DNA of 18,892 bases from Candidatus Aenigmatarchaeota archaeon (GCA_020343575.1 CP070801.1:178404-197295), one strand, 5' to 3'. Numbered from the stretch's first letter, positions 1-6,361 are shown. The notes: generated by a model not told the origin, from the letters alone. Numbers and translations: made by a program.

Positions 1-6
1 CATTAT

Positions 7-14
7 TTTTAAAT
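7..14 (+). promoter_or_regulatory. TATA-like promoter of first membrane-protein gene
   Basis: An A/T box (TTTTAAAT) is centred about 25 nt before the ATG at 35. That spacing is typical of archaeal leaderless transcripts. No Shine-Dalgarno sequence precedes the ATG, which fits leaderless initiation. The assignment rests on spacing and composition only. Confidence 0.45.
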
Positions 15-34
15 CTGCAGGTTTCATTATTCTT

Positions 35-361
35 ATGCTGCTTGCTGCTGTACTGGGCGTGTTGGATATTTTGGGGGGAATCCTCTTAATCGTAGGTGGA
101 TTTATCCCATATGGAGAAAGTGGGTTCATGCTAACGGTTGCTGGTGTTTTCCTCACAAAGGGTATACTGCTTATGATTTACGGTAAATTCGGAGGAAAAT
201 CTGGTTATGATTTGGGTTATATTGTAGGGGGCTTTCTGGATATAATAACAGGAGTTCTCTTCACATCAATGTTTTACAATATCTACTTTTTCATATTTCC
301 AGTTATGGGTATAATCATGATAGTAAAAGGGGTTATCTCGTTTGTAAAGAGTATAGTCTGA
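35..361 (+). CDS. Small four-helix membrane protein, first of a tandem paralogous pair
   Basis: This 108-aa protein is almost entirely hydrophobic, with about four predicted membrane segments (roughly residues 3-22, 28-48, 59-78 and 82-104). It contains an internal duplication: an LDI-x2-G-x-L motif near residues 10-17 (LDILGGIL) and again near 67-74 (LDIITGVL), each followed by a segment ending in a Lys-Gly pair (KGI, KGV). The next gene has the same architecture, so the pair probably arose by gene duplication. Start at 35 is favoured because a TATA-like box lies 25 nt upstream. The frame stays open to the left edge, so a longer N-terminus cannot be excluded. I do not recognise a named family and assign no function. 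Confidence 0.75.
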   Translation: MLLAAVLGVLDILGGILLIVGGFIPYGESGFMLTVAGVFLTKGILLMIYGKFGGKSGYDLGYIVGGFLDIITGVLFTSMFYNIYFFIFPVMGIIMIVKGVISFVKSIV

Positions 362-365
362 TTTC

Positions 366-677
366 ATGCTTCTAGCAATTCTCGGTGTTCTGGATATAAT
401 CGGTGGGATTCTTTTAGGGCTAAGCGGTTTCGTTCCATACGTAGGGAGTGGTTTCGTTTCCGCATTCGGTTTTATTCTTATCATAAAGGGGATTATTTCA
501 TATATCTCAGGAGCAGCTAAGGGATTCTTCCTGGATTTCATGGGGATTCTGGATATTATAGCGGGCATCATGCTAATTTTGGCAACATGGGGATTCGTAA
601 TCTTCTTCTTCCCGTACATAGGCATACTTCTGGCGTTGAAGGGGATCTATTCGGTGATTATTGGTGTGGTAAAGTAG
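366..677 (+). CDS. Small four-helix membrane protein, second of a tandem paralogous pair
   Basis: This 103-aa, very hydrophobic protein has about four membrane segments and begins only 4 nt after its paralogue, so the two are probably co-transcribed. Its opening residues (MLLAILGVLDIIGGILL) closely match the first protein (MLLAAVLGVLDILGGILL). The LDI-x2-G motif recurs in the second half (GILDIIAGIML), again with a following Lys-Gly pair. The conserved order is G-x-LDI, a GF-x-PY turn, KGI, then a second LDI repeat and KG. Function is unknown; short integral membrane proteins of this kind occur in uncultivated archaea, but I cannot name the family. Confidence 0.75.
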   Translation: MLLAILGVLDIIGGILLGLSGFVPYVGSGFVSAFGFILIIKGIISYISGAAKGFFLDFMGILDIIAGIMLILATWGFVIFFFPYIGILLALKGIYSVIIGVVK

Positions 678-716
678 CTGATTAAATTTATTAATTCTAA
701 CTGTTCATAGAGGATT

Positions 717-1988
717 ATGGATATCAGGGCGATTCAGGAATATTACTCCAGGGAAGATATTCAAAAAGCTATACTAGATCTGGCAAAGAACAGGGAAGTA
801 GTTGGTGTTTTTAAGTCAGGATCATTTGGGAGCAGGCCGAATGTTCTGGTTTATCCGCAGGATATAATCGCAATGGTCAGGTCAGGGGTTCTGGAGTTCC
901 ATTCCTCTCTGGAGAGGTGGTCAAATCCGATGGCCCTGAAATCAGACAACTACGAGGATTTGAGGATTGGTTGGGACCTCATTCTCGACATCGACTGCAA
1001 GGAATTTGAGCACGCAAAGATTGCTGCAGAGGTTTTGGCAAAAGCACTGGAAAAGCATGGTGTCAAGAACTACTCCTTGAAATATACAGGAGGTAAGGGT
1101 TTCCATCTCGGAATTCCCTGGGAAAGTATACCGAAAACCGTTGATTACAAGAAAACAGTGGGTCTGTTTCCAGACATCGCGAGAAATATTGGCCTTTACC
1201 TTAAAAAATTCATCAAGGAGGATCTTGGCGAGGCATTTCTTAAGAAATACAGACCAGAGGAGCTTGCGGAACAGACCGGGAAACCACTTGGAAAGATTCT
1301 GGTTGAGGACAATGTTGATCCTTTTCAGATAGTTGATATAGACCCTGTTCTCATCTCACCACGCCACCTCTTCAGAATGCCCTATTCCATGAACATCAAA
1401 ACCGGTCTTGTCTCGGTTCCCATAAGGATAGAGAATCTCAGGGCTTTCAAAAAGGACGATGCCCATTCAGACCTTGTTAGGGTGAGGGAGAGATTTCTGG
1501 ATAAAGGGAAACCGAAAGAGGCGGAGATTCTTGTCACAGAAGCAGTTGACTGGTGGACAAGGAGGCAGGTTGCTGAGAGAAGGAAGTTCCAGAGGAGGGT
1601 CAGACTCACCAGGGCAATTCCAAAGGAGCTGTTCCCGCCCTGCGTACAGAATATAAGTGATGGTATCCCAGATGGAAGGAAGAGATCGGTATTCATCCTC
1701 ATAAACTTTCTCTCCTCCCTGAAGTGGGGAAGGGAGAACATGGAGAATTTCATTCTGGAATGGAACAAAAAGAACAAGCCCCCGCTGCCAGAGAACTACA
1801 TGAGGGGTCAGCTGAGATGGCACAAGAACAGTCGCAAAACCATCCTACCGCCAAACTGCCTCAAGGAGGGTTTCTACACGAGCTTCGCTGTTTGCAAGCC
1901 CGATAACTTCTGCGGCAAAGACAAGAACGTGAAGAACCCTGTCAATTATCCCTTCAGAAAGATGGAGCGAGTGAAGAAGGGGAAGTGA
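717..1988 (+). CDS. priS: DNA primase, catalytic PriS domain fused to a PriL-type Fe-S C-terminal domain
   Basis: This enzyme makes RNA/DNA primers for chromosome replication. The N-terminal two thirds is an archaeo-eukaryotic primase catalytic domain: the metal-binding DID is at residues 91-93, a TGGKGFH nucleotide-binding motif at 124-130, and the family motif RMPYSMNIKTG at 220-230. Ordinary archaeal PriS is about 330-350 aa, but this protein is 423 aa. The extra C-terminus (about 305-423) carries FPPC (Cys309), an NFL-x3-KWG helix, an RGQLRWH segment (363-369), then Cys381, Cys393 and Cys399. This resembles the 4Fe-4S domain normally found at the end of the large subunit PriL. Single-chain fused primases are known from Nanoarchaeum and relatives, which I recall rather than checked. 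GAGG at 710-713 precedes the ATG, and the GINS gene follows. The primase call is firm; the fusion reading is strong but inferred. Confidence 0.93.
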   Translation: MDIRAIQEYYSREDIQKAILDLAKNREVVGVFKSGSFGSRPNVLVYPQDIIAMVRSGVLEFHSSLERWSNPMALKSDNYEDLRIGWDLILDIDCKEFEHAKIAAEVLAKALEKHGVKNYSLKYTGGKGFHLGIPWESIPKTVDYKKTVGLFPDIARNIGLYLKKFIKEDLGEAFLKKYRPEELAEQTGKPLGKILVEDNVDPFQIVDIDPVLISPRHLFRMPYSMNIKTGLVSVPIRIENLRAFKKDDAHSDLVRVRERFLDKGKPKEAEILVTEAVDWWTRRQVAERRKFQRRVRLTRAIPKELFPPCVQNISDGIPDGRKRSVFILINFLSSLKWGRENMENFILEWNKKNKPPLPENYMRGQLRWHKNSRKTILPPNCLKEGFYTSFAVCKPDNFCGKDKNVKNPVNYPFRKMERVKKGK

Positions 1989-2038
1989 ACAGGGAATAAT
2001 ATTAAAATCTTAATGTTAATTCTGAATAGGTGTTTCGA

Positions 2039-2554
2039 ATGCTCACGTATGAGACGCTTCGGAGAATGATGACTGATGAGAAGAATTCCAAGAAGCTGCT
2101 GAACCTTCCAGAGAACTTCTTTGAGGAAGTCAAGGCATATCTTGAGAACAAGGCGAAGTTCGCTGATACCAAGGAGGATGCCTGGGAACTGGATTCAGCT
2201 AGGAGGGTCCTCCAGGATTTGTTGGAGATTAGGGAGAGGAAACTCCTCACCATCGCCCTCTACAATGTAAGGTCTGGGGAAACTCCAGGAAGCATTACAA
2301 GGGAAGAGAAGGAATTCTTTGATGGTATTGTGAACAAGATAAAGGAGTTCCAAGATAGAAGGAGAGAGATGTTCGAGGGTAAGAAGGAGGATATGCAGAC
2401 TGTCGCCTTTCTCGAATCCCTCCCGCAGTTTGTGGGGGTTGACATGAAGAATTATGGTCCATTTGAAAGGGGAGATATGGCAACCATACCAGAGGCCAAC
2501 GCCAAACTGCTTGTGGAAAGGGGTATTGTAAAGCAAATCAACCCGAACAAGTAG
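2039..2554 (+). CDS. DNA replication factor GINS, Gins51 type
   Basis: GINS joins the MCM helicase and Cdc45/RecJ-like protein in the archaeal replicative helicase complex. The protein has a long helical N-terminal A-domain (about residues 1-120) and a small C-terminal B-domain that includes FVGVDMKNYGPFERGDMATI and a closing VERGIVKQI. The A-then-B order is that of Gins51 (Sld5/Psf1-like), not Gins23. An in-frame GTG at 2030 would add three residues. I prefer ATG 2039 because AGGTG (2028-2032) then acts as a Shine-Dalgarno at normal spacing. It lies 50 nt after the primase gene, a common archaeal pairing that links primer synthesis to the helicase. No Gins23 partner is seen in the window. 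Confidence 0.85.
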   Translation: MLTYETLRRMMTDEKNSKKLLNLPENFFEEVKAYLENKAKFADTKEDAWELDSARRVLQDLLEIRERKLLTIALYNVRSGETPGSITREEKEFFDGIVNKIKEFQDRRREMFEGKKEDMQTVAFLESLPQFVGVDMKNYGPFERGDMATIPEANAKLLVERGIVKQINPNK

Positions 2555-2560
2555 AAAAAT

Positions 2561-2606
2561 AAATTTAAATAAACAACCCTTATACATAGTTAATCAATCG
2601 AGGTGG
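2561..2606 (+). promoter_or_regulatory. Promoter and strong ribosome-binding site of the L44e operon
   Basis: A TATA-like AAATTTAAAT lies at 2561-2570, which predicts a start site near 2590. A strong Shine-Dalgarno GAGGTGG lies at 2600-2606, just before the ATG at 2610. Unlike several leaderless genes in this window, this operon has a short leader with a clear ribosome-binding site. Confidence 0.5.
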
Positions 2607-2609
2607 GGA

Positions 2610-2897
2610 ATGAAATTTCCTAAAAAGGTAAGAGTGTATTGCCCGACATGCAGGAAACACACTGCTCATAACGTGAAGATGGCGAAGAAAAGGGTCAGGG
2701 GAACCGCTCACCCCAACGCCCAGGCTGCACATAGAAAGGACAGACACAAGAGGGGATACGGTGGTCATGGAAAATATTCAAAGCCTGCAGCAGGCAAGAA
2801 ACCTACCCAGAAGGTTGACCTGAGGTTGGAATGTGGGGAATGTAAAAAAATGCACACCAAGGCCGGCTTCAGGGTTAAAAAGTTCGAGATGGTATGA
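2610..2897 (+). CDS. rpl44e: 50S ribosomal protein L44e (eL42)
   Basis: This is a zinc-binding protein of the large subunit near the E site. The 95-aa sequence has the family's normal length, a strongly basic middle (KKRVRGTAHPNAQAAHRKDR) and two Cys pairs, C11-P-T-C14 and C75-G-E-C78, forming the zinc site. It heads the classical archaeal translation cluster L44e, S27e, aIF2-alpha. Its stop codon overlaps the ATG of the next small ORF as ATGA, which suggests translational coupling. Confidence 0.97.
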   Translation: MKFPKKVRVYCPTCRKHTAHNVKMAKKRVRGTAHPNAQAAHRKDRHKRGYGGHGKYSKPAAGKKPTQKVDLRLECGECKKMHTKAGFRVKKFEMV

Positions 2898-3172
2898 TGG
2901 GAGTGGACATTCTTGCAAGAACGTACTTGAAGAGAATGAATAAATTGGATAGTATAAATATCCTTCTCAGGTTCATCTATGAGAGCGATATGGACATGGA
3001 TAAGATTGATAAGAATGATGTGATAATTAAGATGATGAGCCTGGGCCTTGAAATAGATTTGAACTTGGATGAGATAGGAAGATATATAAAAAGGGATCTT
3101 GGTGTATTGAAAAATCATACGCTCAGTGATTATGGGGGTGTCGAAGATGACGGGGAAGTTTTTGAAGGTTAA
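2894..3172 (+). CDS. Hypothetical 92-aa acidic protein inside the L44e/S27e operon
   Basis: The ORF overlaps the L44e stop by 4 nt (ATGA) and runs 26 nt into the start of S27e, so it fills the space between two conserved ribosomal genes. The start is one of two adjacent ATG codons. The predicted protein is mostly helical with a D-rich stretch near residues 32-43 (DMDMDKIDKNDV) and no cysteines or membrane segments. If it were non-coding, an open frame of this length joined so precisely to both neighbours would be surprising. I do not recognise a family. A role tied to ribosome or initiation factor function would be guesswork from position. Confidence 0.6.
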   Translation: MMGVDILARTYLKRMNKLDSINILLRFIYESDMDMDKIDKNDVIIKMMSLGLEIDLNLDEIGRYIKRDLGVLKNHTLSDYGGVEDDGEVFEG

Positions 3173-3314
3173 GTGTGGGAAGTGCAAGAATGAGCAGGTC
3201 ATATTTGAAAAACCCGCAGACGATGTGAAATGCCTGGTTTGTGGGGAGGTTCTGGCTAAGTCCATGGGTGGCAAGGCCAGGTTAAAGGCAAAGGTACTGG
3301 AGGTTGTTAGATAG
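3147..3314 (+). CDS. rps27e: 30S ribosomal protein S27e
   Basis: This is a small zinc-ribbon protein of the small subunit. The ATG at 3147 gives 55 aa beginning MTGKFLKVKC, with Cys pairs C10-x2-C13 and C29-x2-C32 and the family's basic C-terminus (KARLKAKV). A longer in-frame start at 3126 exists, but the family normally begins a few residues before the first Cys. GGGGTG at 3134-3139 sits at good Shine-Dalgarno spacing for 3147. The stop lies 2 nt before the aIF2-alpha ATG. Confidence 0.94.
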   Translation: MTGKFLKVKCGKCKNEQVIFEKPADDVKCLVCGEVLAKSMGGKARLKAKVLEVVR

Positions 3315-3316
3315 TT

Positions 3317-4078
3317 ATGAAAAAACATGGGAGGCCCTCTGTGGGGGAGCTTGTCATATGTAAGATAACCAAGATACACCCGAATTCTGCTTTTGCTAAG
3401 TTGATAGAGTATGACACGAATGGAATGGTCCATGTTTCTGAAGTCGCATTGAAGTGGGTCAGGGACATCAGGGATTTTCTGAAGGAGAACCAGTACGTGG
3501 TGTGTAGGGTAATGAGGATTGAAGGAGACAGTATATCACTTTCAGTTAAGAGGGTAAGAAAGGAAGATGCTGAAAGAAGGTTGAATGAGTTCAAGAGGGA
3601 GAACAAAGCCGAGAAGATGCTTGAACTTGTTGGCAAGAAACTCAAAAAGAGTTTAAGCGAAGCATATGAAGAGGTTGGGTACAAGCTCCAGGAGGAGTTC
3701 GGGTCCCTTGTGAAAGCGTTTGAGTTCGCATTGAAAAACCCAGAGCTGCTTAAAAGCAAGGGTATTCCTAAGAACTGGATAGATGCCCTCACAGAGATTG
3801 CGAAAAAATCCTACTCAGAGAAGGTTTACGAGGTGAAAGCGAAACTGAACCTCGTTTGTTACCAATCCGACGGCGTTGACGTGATAAAGAGTATCCTTTC
3901 TGATGTTGAGGGAGACGGGTTGGAGGTCAAATATATATCTGCTCCTGAGTACATGCTCGTAGGTAAGGGGAAGAATTACAAGGAAATTGAAACCAAGATA
4001 AGGAATGCAGCGGAAAACATAGTAAAGGAAGTGAAAAAGCAGAAAGGTGAATGCTCTTTTGAGATTATTGAAAGATAA
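3317..4078 (+). CDS. eif2a: Translation initiation factor aIF2, alpha subunit
   Basis: The alpha subunit of aIF2 helps bring initiator Met-tRNA to the small ribosomal subunit. The 253-aa protein has the standard three-part order: an S1/OB RNA-binding domain (about 8-85, with GELVICKITKI and GMVHVSEVA), a helical middle domain (about 86-170), and an alpha-beta C-terminal domain that binds the gamma subunit (about 175-253, including ISAPEYMLVGKGKNYKEIE). Length is close to the family norm. In many archaea Nop10 follows this gene; here it is absent and SRP54 comes next behind its own promoter. Confidence 0.97.
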   Translation: MKKHGRPSVGELVICKITKIHPNSAFAKLIEYDTNGMVHVSEVALKWVRDIRDFLKENQYVVCRVMRIEGDSISLSVKRVRKEDAERRLNEFKRENKAEKMLELVGKKLKKSLSEAYEEVGYKLQEEFGSLVKAFEFALKNPELLKSKGIPKNWIDALTEIAKKSYSEKVYEVKAKLNLVCYQSDGVDVIKSILSDVEGDGLEVKYISAPEYMLVGKGKNYKEIETKIRNAAENIVKEVKKQKGECSFEIIER

Positions 4079-4094
4079 TCAAGCTCTTTTTCCA

Positions 4095-4104
4095 ATATTT
4101 AAAA
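4095..4104 (+). promoter_or_regulatory. TATA-box promoter of SRP54
   Basis: ATATTTAAAA is centred about 27 nt before the ATG at 4127, consistent with leaderless or near-leaderless transcription. A short T-run just upstream (GCTCTTTTTCC, 4083-4093) may end the preceding operon. Confidence 0.5.
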
Positions 4105-4126
4105 ACCTCTGGTGTAATTTGATATT

Positions 4127-5455
4127 ATGCTTGATAAATTTGGAGACTCGTTGAAGAAGTCGTTCAGGAAGATTGCAGGTCTCGGTGTAGTTGATAAGGA
4201 GGCTGTGGAGCTTGTTGTTAGGGACCTGCAGAGGGCCATGCTGCAGGCTGATGTAGACGTTGAACTCGTTTCTGGGTTATCGGATTCTATAAAGAAGAAG
4301 ATTATAGGAGCAAAGCCCCCCACCGGTCTTACGCTGAAGGAGTACTTCGTGAAAACACTCTACGATGAGATTGTAGAGTTTCTTGGAAAGGAGAAGGGGG
4401 AAATTGCTCTCAAGCCCCAGAGGGTTCTGCTCATAGGTCTTTTTGGTTCTGGGAAAACATCAACAGCTGGGAAGCTTTCCAAGTGGCTCCAGACAAAGGG
4501 TTTGAAACCCGCCCTGGTTGCGTGCGACACCCACAGGGCAGCGGCCCAGGAACAGCTTAAGCAGGTTGGGAAGAAAGCGAAGGTTAACGTTTACTGGGAA
4601 GGTAAAAAACCAGAAGATATAGCTAGGAATGCGTTGAAGAAAGCGAAGGAGGAGGTTCTGATATTCGATTCAGCAGGTAGAGACGCCCTGGACAAGGTTC
4701 TGGCGAAGGAGCTAAAGAGTATGGGAAAGGTCATAAAGCCGGATGAAGTTCTCCTTGTTATTCCAGCAGACCTGGGTCAGGCAGCAAGAAAGCAGGCAGA
4801 GGAGTTCAACAAGCTTGTAGGGATAACTGGAATAATAGTTACAAAACTCGACGGAACCGCTAAGGGTGGTGGTGCGCTGGCAGCAGCGTCGGTCTCAGAG
4901 GCAGAGGTGAAGTTCATAGGAACAGGTGAAGGAATAGGGGACTTCCAGGTGTACGATCCCAGGAGATTCGTAGGGAAACTCATCGGCTACGGGGACATAC
5001 AGGGGTTGCTGGAGAAAGCAAAGGAGATTGGTATAAAACCAGAAGAAGCAAAGAAGATTCTCGAAGGGGAATTCACACTTAATGAGTTTTTCGAACAGAT
5101 AAAATCAATGCAGAAGATGGGTTCCCTCTCAAAGGTTATGGACATGGTTCCTGGGGTTCCGGGATTAAAAATACCAAAGGGCTTCATGGATGTTCAGGAG
5201 GAAAAAATGAAGAAGTGGAGCCACATAATCAACAGCATGACCCCTCAAGAGAAGAGGGAGCCTGATACCATAAAAGCTTCACGCATAAAGCGTATCTCAA
5301 AGGGGGCTGGCGTAAGCGATGGTGATGTGAGGGAGCTACTTAAATACTACAAGCAGGTCAAGAAGGTTATAAAGCTTACAAAGGGTGGAAAGGGGCTGAA
5401 GAGGGGACCCCTTGCAAGGTTTGCCAAACAATTCGGGTTCGGCATGGAGGCTTAA
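4127..5455 (+). CDS. srp54: Signal recognition particle GTPase SRP54
   Basis: SRP54 binds signal sequences as they leave the ribosome and docks them to FtsY at the membrane. The 442-aa length is typical. Domains are an N-domain helical bundle (about 1-90), a G-domain with the P-loop GLFGSGKTS (104-112), the DTHRAAAQEQLKQ insertion motif (134-146), a DSAGR motif (181-185), TKLDG (239-243) and GTGEG, then a helical M-domain (about 300-442) that binds 7S RNA and signal peptides. Two motif residues differ from the usual form (GLQGSGKTT and DTAGR): Phe106 replaces Gln and Ser182 replaces Thr. Both changes are mild and the enzyme is probably active. A 40-aa zinc ribbon begins 2 nt after the stop. 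Confidence 0.97.
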   Translation: MLDKFGDSLKKSFRKIAGLGVVDKEAVELVVRDLQRAMLQADVDVELVSGLSDSIKKKIIGAKPPTGLTLKEYFVKTLYDEIVEFLGKEKGEIALKPQRVLLIGLFGSGKTSTAGKLSKWLQTKGLKPALVACDTHRAAAQEQLKQVGKKAKVNVYWEGKKPEDIARNALKKAKEEVLIFDSAGRDALDKVLAKELKSMGKVIKPDEVLLVIPADLGQAARKQAEEFNKLVGITGIIVTKLDGTAKGGGALAAASVSEAEVKFIGTGEGIGDFQVYDPRRFVGKLIGYGDIQGLLEKAKEIGIKPEEAKKILEGEFTLNEFFEQIKSMQKMGSLSKVMDMVPGVPGLKIPKGFMDVQEEKMKKWSHIINSMTPQEKREPDTIKASRIKRISKGAGVSDGDVRELLKYYKQVKKVIKLTKGGKGLKRGPLARFAKQFGFGMEA

Positions 5456-5457
5456 GT

Positions 5458-5580
5458 ATGGCGAAATATAAGTGCAAGAAGTGTGGATGGGTTGGAAAAC
5501 CGATATTCATGGAGCCTGCAACAAGGCTCTGCCCACAGTGCAGGAGCACACATGTTCAGAAGGTGAAGAAGAAAGATTAA
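5458..5580 (+). CDS. 40-aa zinc-ribbon protein downstream of SRP54
   Basis: The ORF begins with ATG 2 nt after the SRP54 stop and encodes 40 residues starting MAKYKCKKCGW. Two Cys pairs (C6-x2-C9 and C25-x2-C28) form a compact zinc ribbon, and the C-terminus is lysine-rich (KVKKKD). The composition resembles small ribosomal or nucleic-acid-binding zinc ribbons. The tight spacing suggests co-expression with SRP54. The tRNA-Gly gene starts 31 nt later. I do not recognise a named family; a rubredoxin-like or ribosome-associated role are both possible. Confidence 0.75.
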   Translation: MAKYKCKKCGWVGKPIFMEPATRLCPQCRSTHVQKVKKKD

Positions 5581-5639
5581 CCAATCGGACGGAATGAACC
5601 AATATACTGATGCGCCAGTAGTCTAATGGTAGGACGTCG

Positions 5640-5654
5640 AGCATTTGCGTGGAA
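5640..5654 (+). other. 15-nt tRNA-Gly intron at position 29/30
   Basis: The boundaries are fixed by the mature anticodon stem: only joining G5639 to C5655 gives TCGCC. A relaxed BHB fold agrees with these sites. Bulges are CG^A (5638-5640) and AA^C (5653-5655). The central helix pairs 5635-5637 with 5649-5651, using two wobbles and one flanking A-G mismatch. The inner helix is GC/GC closing a four-base loop (ATTT). The outer helix pairs 5630-5633 with 5656-5659 and competes with the mature D-stem, so splicing needs a different fold from the final tRNA. Confidence 0.8.
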
Positions 5655-5683
5655 CCCTGCCACGGCGGCAATTCGGGTTCGAA

Positions 5684-5729
5684 GAGTGCATGATGGCTTG
5701 GGAGTTAGAAGCAGGCCATCTCTCGAATC
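5684..5729 (+). other. 46-nt tRNA-Gly intron in the T-loop (59/60)
   Basis: This is a textbook BHB. The outer helix is the T-stem TCGGG/CCCGA. The central 4-bp helix is TTCG (5678-5681) with CGAA (5724-5727). The 3-nt bulges are AA^G (5682-5684) and TC^T (5728-5730). Cutting between the second and third bulge bases leaves a normal 7-nt T-loop. The intron body is hairpin element copy A. Confidence 0.9.
5692..5727 (+). repeat. Hairpin element copy A (inside tRNA-Gly T-loop intron)
   Basis: Arms GATGGC (5692-5697) and GCCATC (5715-5720) pair perfectly around a 17-nt loop that begins TTGG. Exactly three bases (TCT) follow, then CGAA (5724-5727). It shares the arm-TTGG-loop-arm-NNN-CGAA layout with copies B, C and D but lacks the loop-end ATAAA. 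Confidence 0.8.
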
Positions 5730-5791
5730 TCCCGACTGGCGCATGATTAAACTTATTTAAGGAAAGAACCAAATATTTAATAAGTGGTTTT

Positions 5792-6307
5792 ATGGTTAAC
5801 GAAGATGAAGAGGGAATATCAATACCCGCTGTTCCGAAACCCATTCCGAAGCCAATCCCAAGGCCTGCTTCTGAGAGGGAGATGCCAGAGGCGCCCTCAC
5901 CGGAAAAACCAGTACCGGTTGAAAGAAGGGCTGAGAAACCGATACCAAGGGTGGAACGTGCCCATCCAAGGTCTCCACCACCACTCTTTATAAAGATAGA
6001 CAAATATCAGGAGGTCGTTGACAATCTGCAGAAACTGAAATATATAGCGCTTGGAATCAGGGACGCGTTGGATGCGTTGGCTGATATAGAGAAGGAACTG
6101 ACAACAGGAATAACCATAGCACATAAAGCTTTAGACGACTTCAACACAATAATATCCATGCTCGATTCCAAGCTTACGAGGGTAGGGGAAATAGGCACAG
6201 GTAAGAAGACTGGAACAGCAGGAGAGGTAGACACTTACGTTAGGAACATTTACAGCCAGATGGATAAAATCAAGCAGGAGTTGAAGAACGTTGAACAAGA
6301 GATATAA
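5792..6307 (+). CDS. Hypothetical protein: proline-rich N-terminus plus coiled coil
   Basis: The 171-aa protein has two distinct parts. Residues about 11-65 are low-complexity, rich in Pro, Lys and Glu with a repeated PKPIPK/PRP pattern, and probably disordered. From PLFIKIDKY (64-72) onward the sequence becomes amphipathic and helical, with likely coiled-coil segments at about 70-130 and 148-171. There are no cysteines, signal peptide or membrane segments. Proteins with an LF-[IV]-K-[IV]-D-[KR]-Y core before a helical tail seem familiar from other uncultivated archaea, but I cannot name a family. It lies alone between two tRNA genes. A TATA-like CTTATTTAAG near 5750-5760 could be its promoter. 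Confidence 0.75.
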   Translation: MVNEDEEGISIPAVPKPIPKPIPRPASEREMPEAPSPEKPVPVERRAEKPIPRVERAHPRSPPPLFIKIDKYQEVVDNLQKLKYIALGIRDALDALADIEKELTTGITIAHKALDDFNTIISMLDSKLTRVGEIGTGKKTGTAGEVDTYVRNIYSQMDKIKQELKNVEQEI

Positions 6308-6309
6308 TA

Positions 6310-6328
6310 AACTTTTTCTTTTTTTATA
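6310..6328 (+). terminator. T-rich terminator after the coiled-coil gene
   Basis: Two T-runs (CTTTTTC then seven Ts) begin within 6 nt of the stop codon. Oligo-T tracts without a hairpin are the usual intrinsic terminators in archaea. The second run overlaps the TATA-like box for tRNA-Leu. Confidence 0.5.
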
Positions 6329-6332
6329 TAAG
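6323..6332 (+). promoter_or_regulatory. TATA-like promoter upstream of tRNA-Leu and hairpin B
   Basis: TTTATATAAG predicts a transcription start near 6350-6357, before hairpin B (6362-6398) and about 50 nt before the mature tRNA end at 6404. If so, copy B is transcribed as the 5' leader of pre-tRNA-Leu. The call rests on consensus match only. Confidence 0.5.
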
Positions 6333-6361
6333 TTAGCATTTACAAGAATATTCTACATAAC

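Larger units (their letters stand above)
5612..5743 (+). tRNA. tRNA-Gly (anticodon GCC) with two introns
   Basis: The acceptor strands GCGCCAG (5612-5618) and CTGGCGC (5736-5742) pair fully, followed by discriminator A5743; CCA is not encoded. The D-stem is GTCT/GGAC. Direct folding gives no valid anticodon arm. Removing 5640-5654 restores the stem TCGCC/GGCGG around the loop CTGCCAC, with U33 and anticodon GCC (5659-5661). Removing 5684-5729 restores the T-arm TCGGG, loop TTCGAAT, CCCGA. The mature RNA would be 71 nt from exons 5612-5639, 5655-5683 and 5730-5743, with a 4-nt variable loop. Both introns are at unusual sites: 29/30 and 59/60. Identity and boundaries follow from base pairing. 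Confidence 0.93.

Noticed and set aside
266..625. 119-aa minus-strand ORF opposite the membrane paralogues
   Set aside because: It is antisense to two genes with clear duplication evidence, so it is a shadow frame.
2765..3433. 222-aa antisense ORF on the minus strand
   Set aside because: It lies opposite L44e, S27e and aIF2-alpha; its composition is that of a shadow frame with no recognisable domain.
5649..5665. Hairpin CGTGG-AACCCTG-CCACG in tRNA-Gly as the anticodon arm
   Set aside because: It has a 5-bp stem and 7-nt loop, but position 33 would be A and the D-arm to T-arm spacing would be 15 nt too long. The intron model gives a normal tRNA-Gly(GCC).
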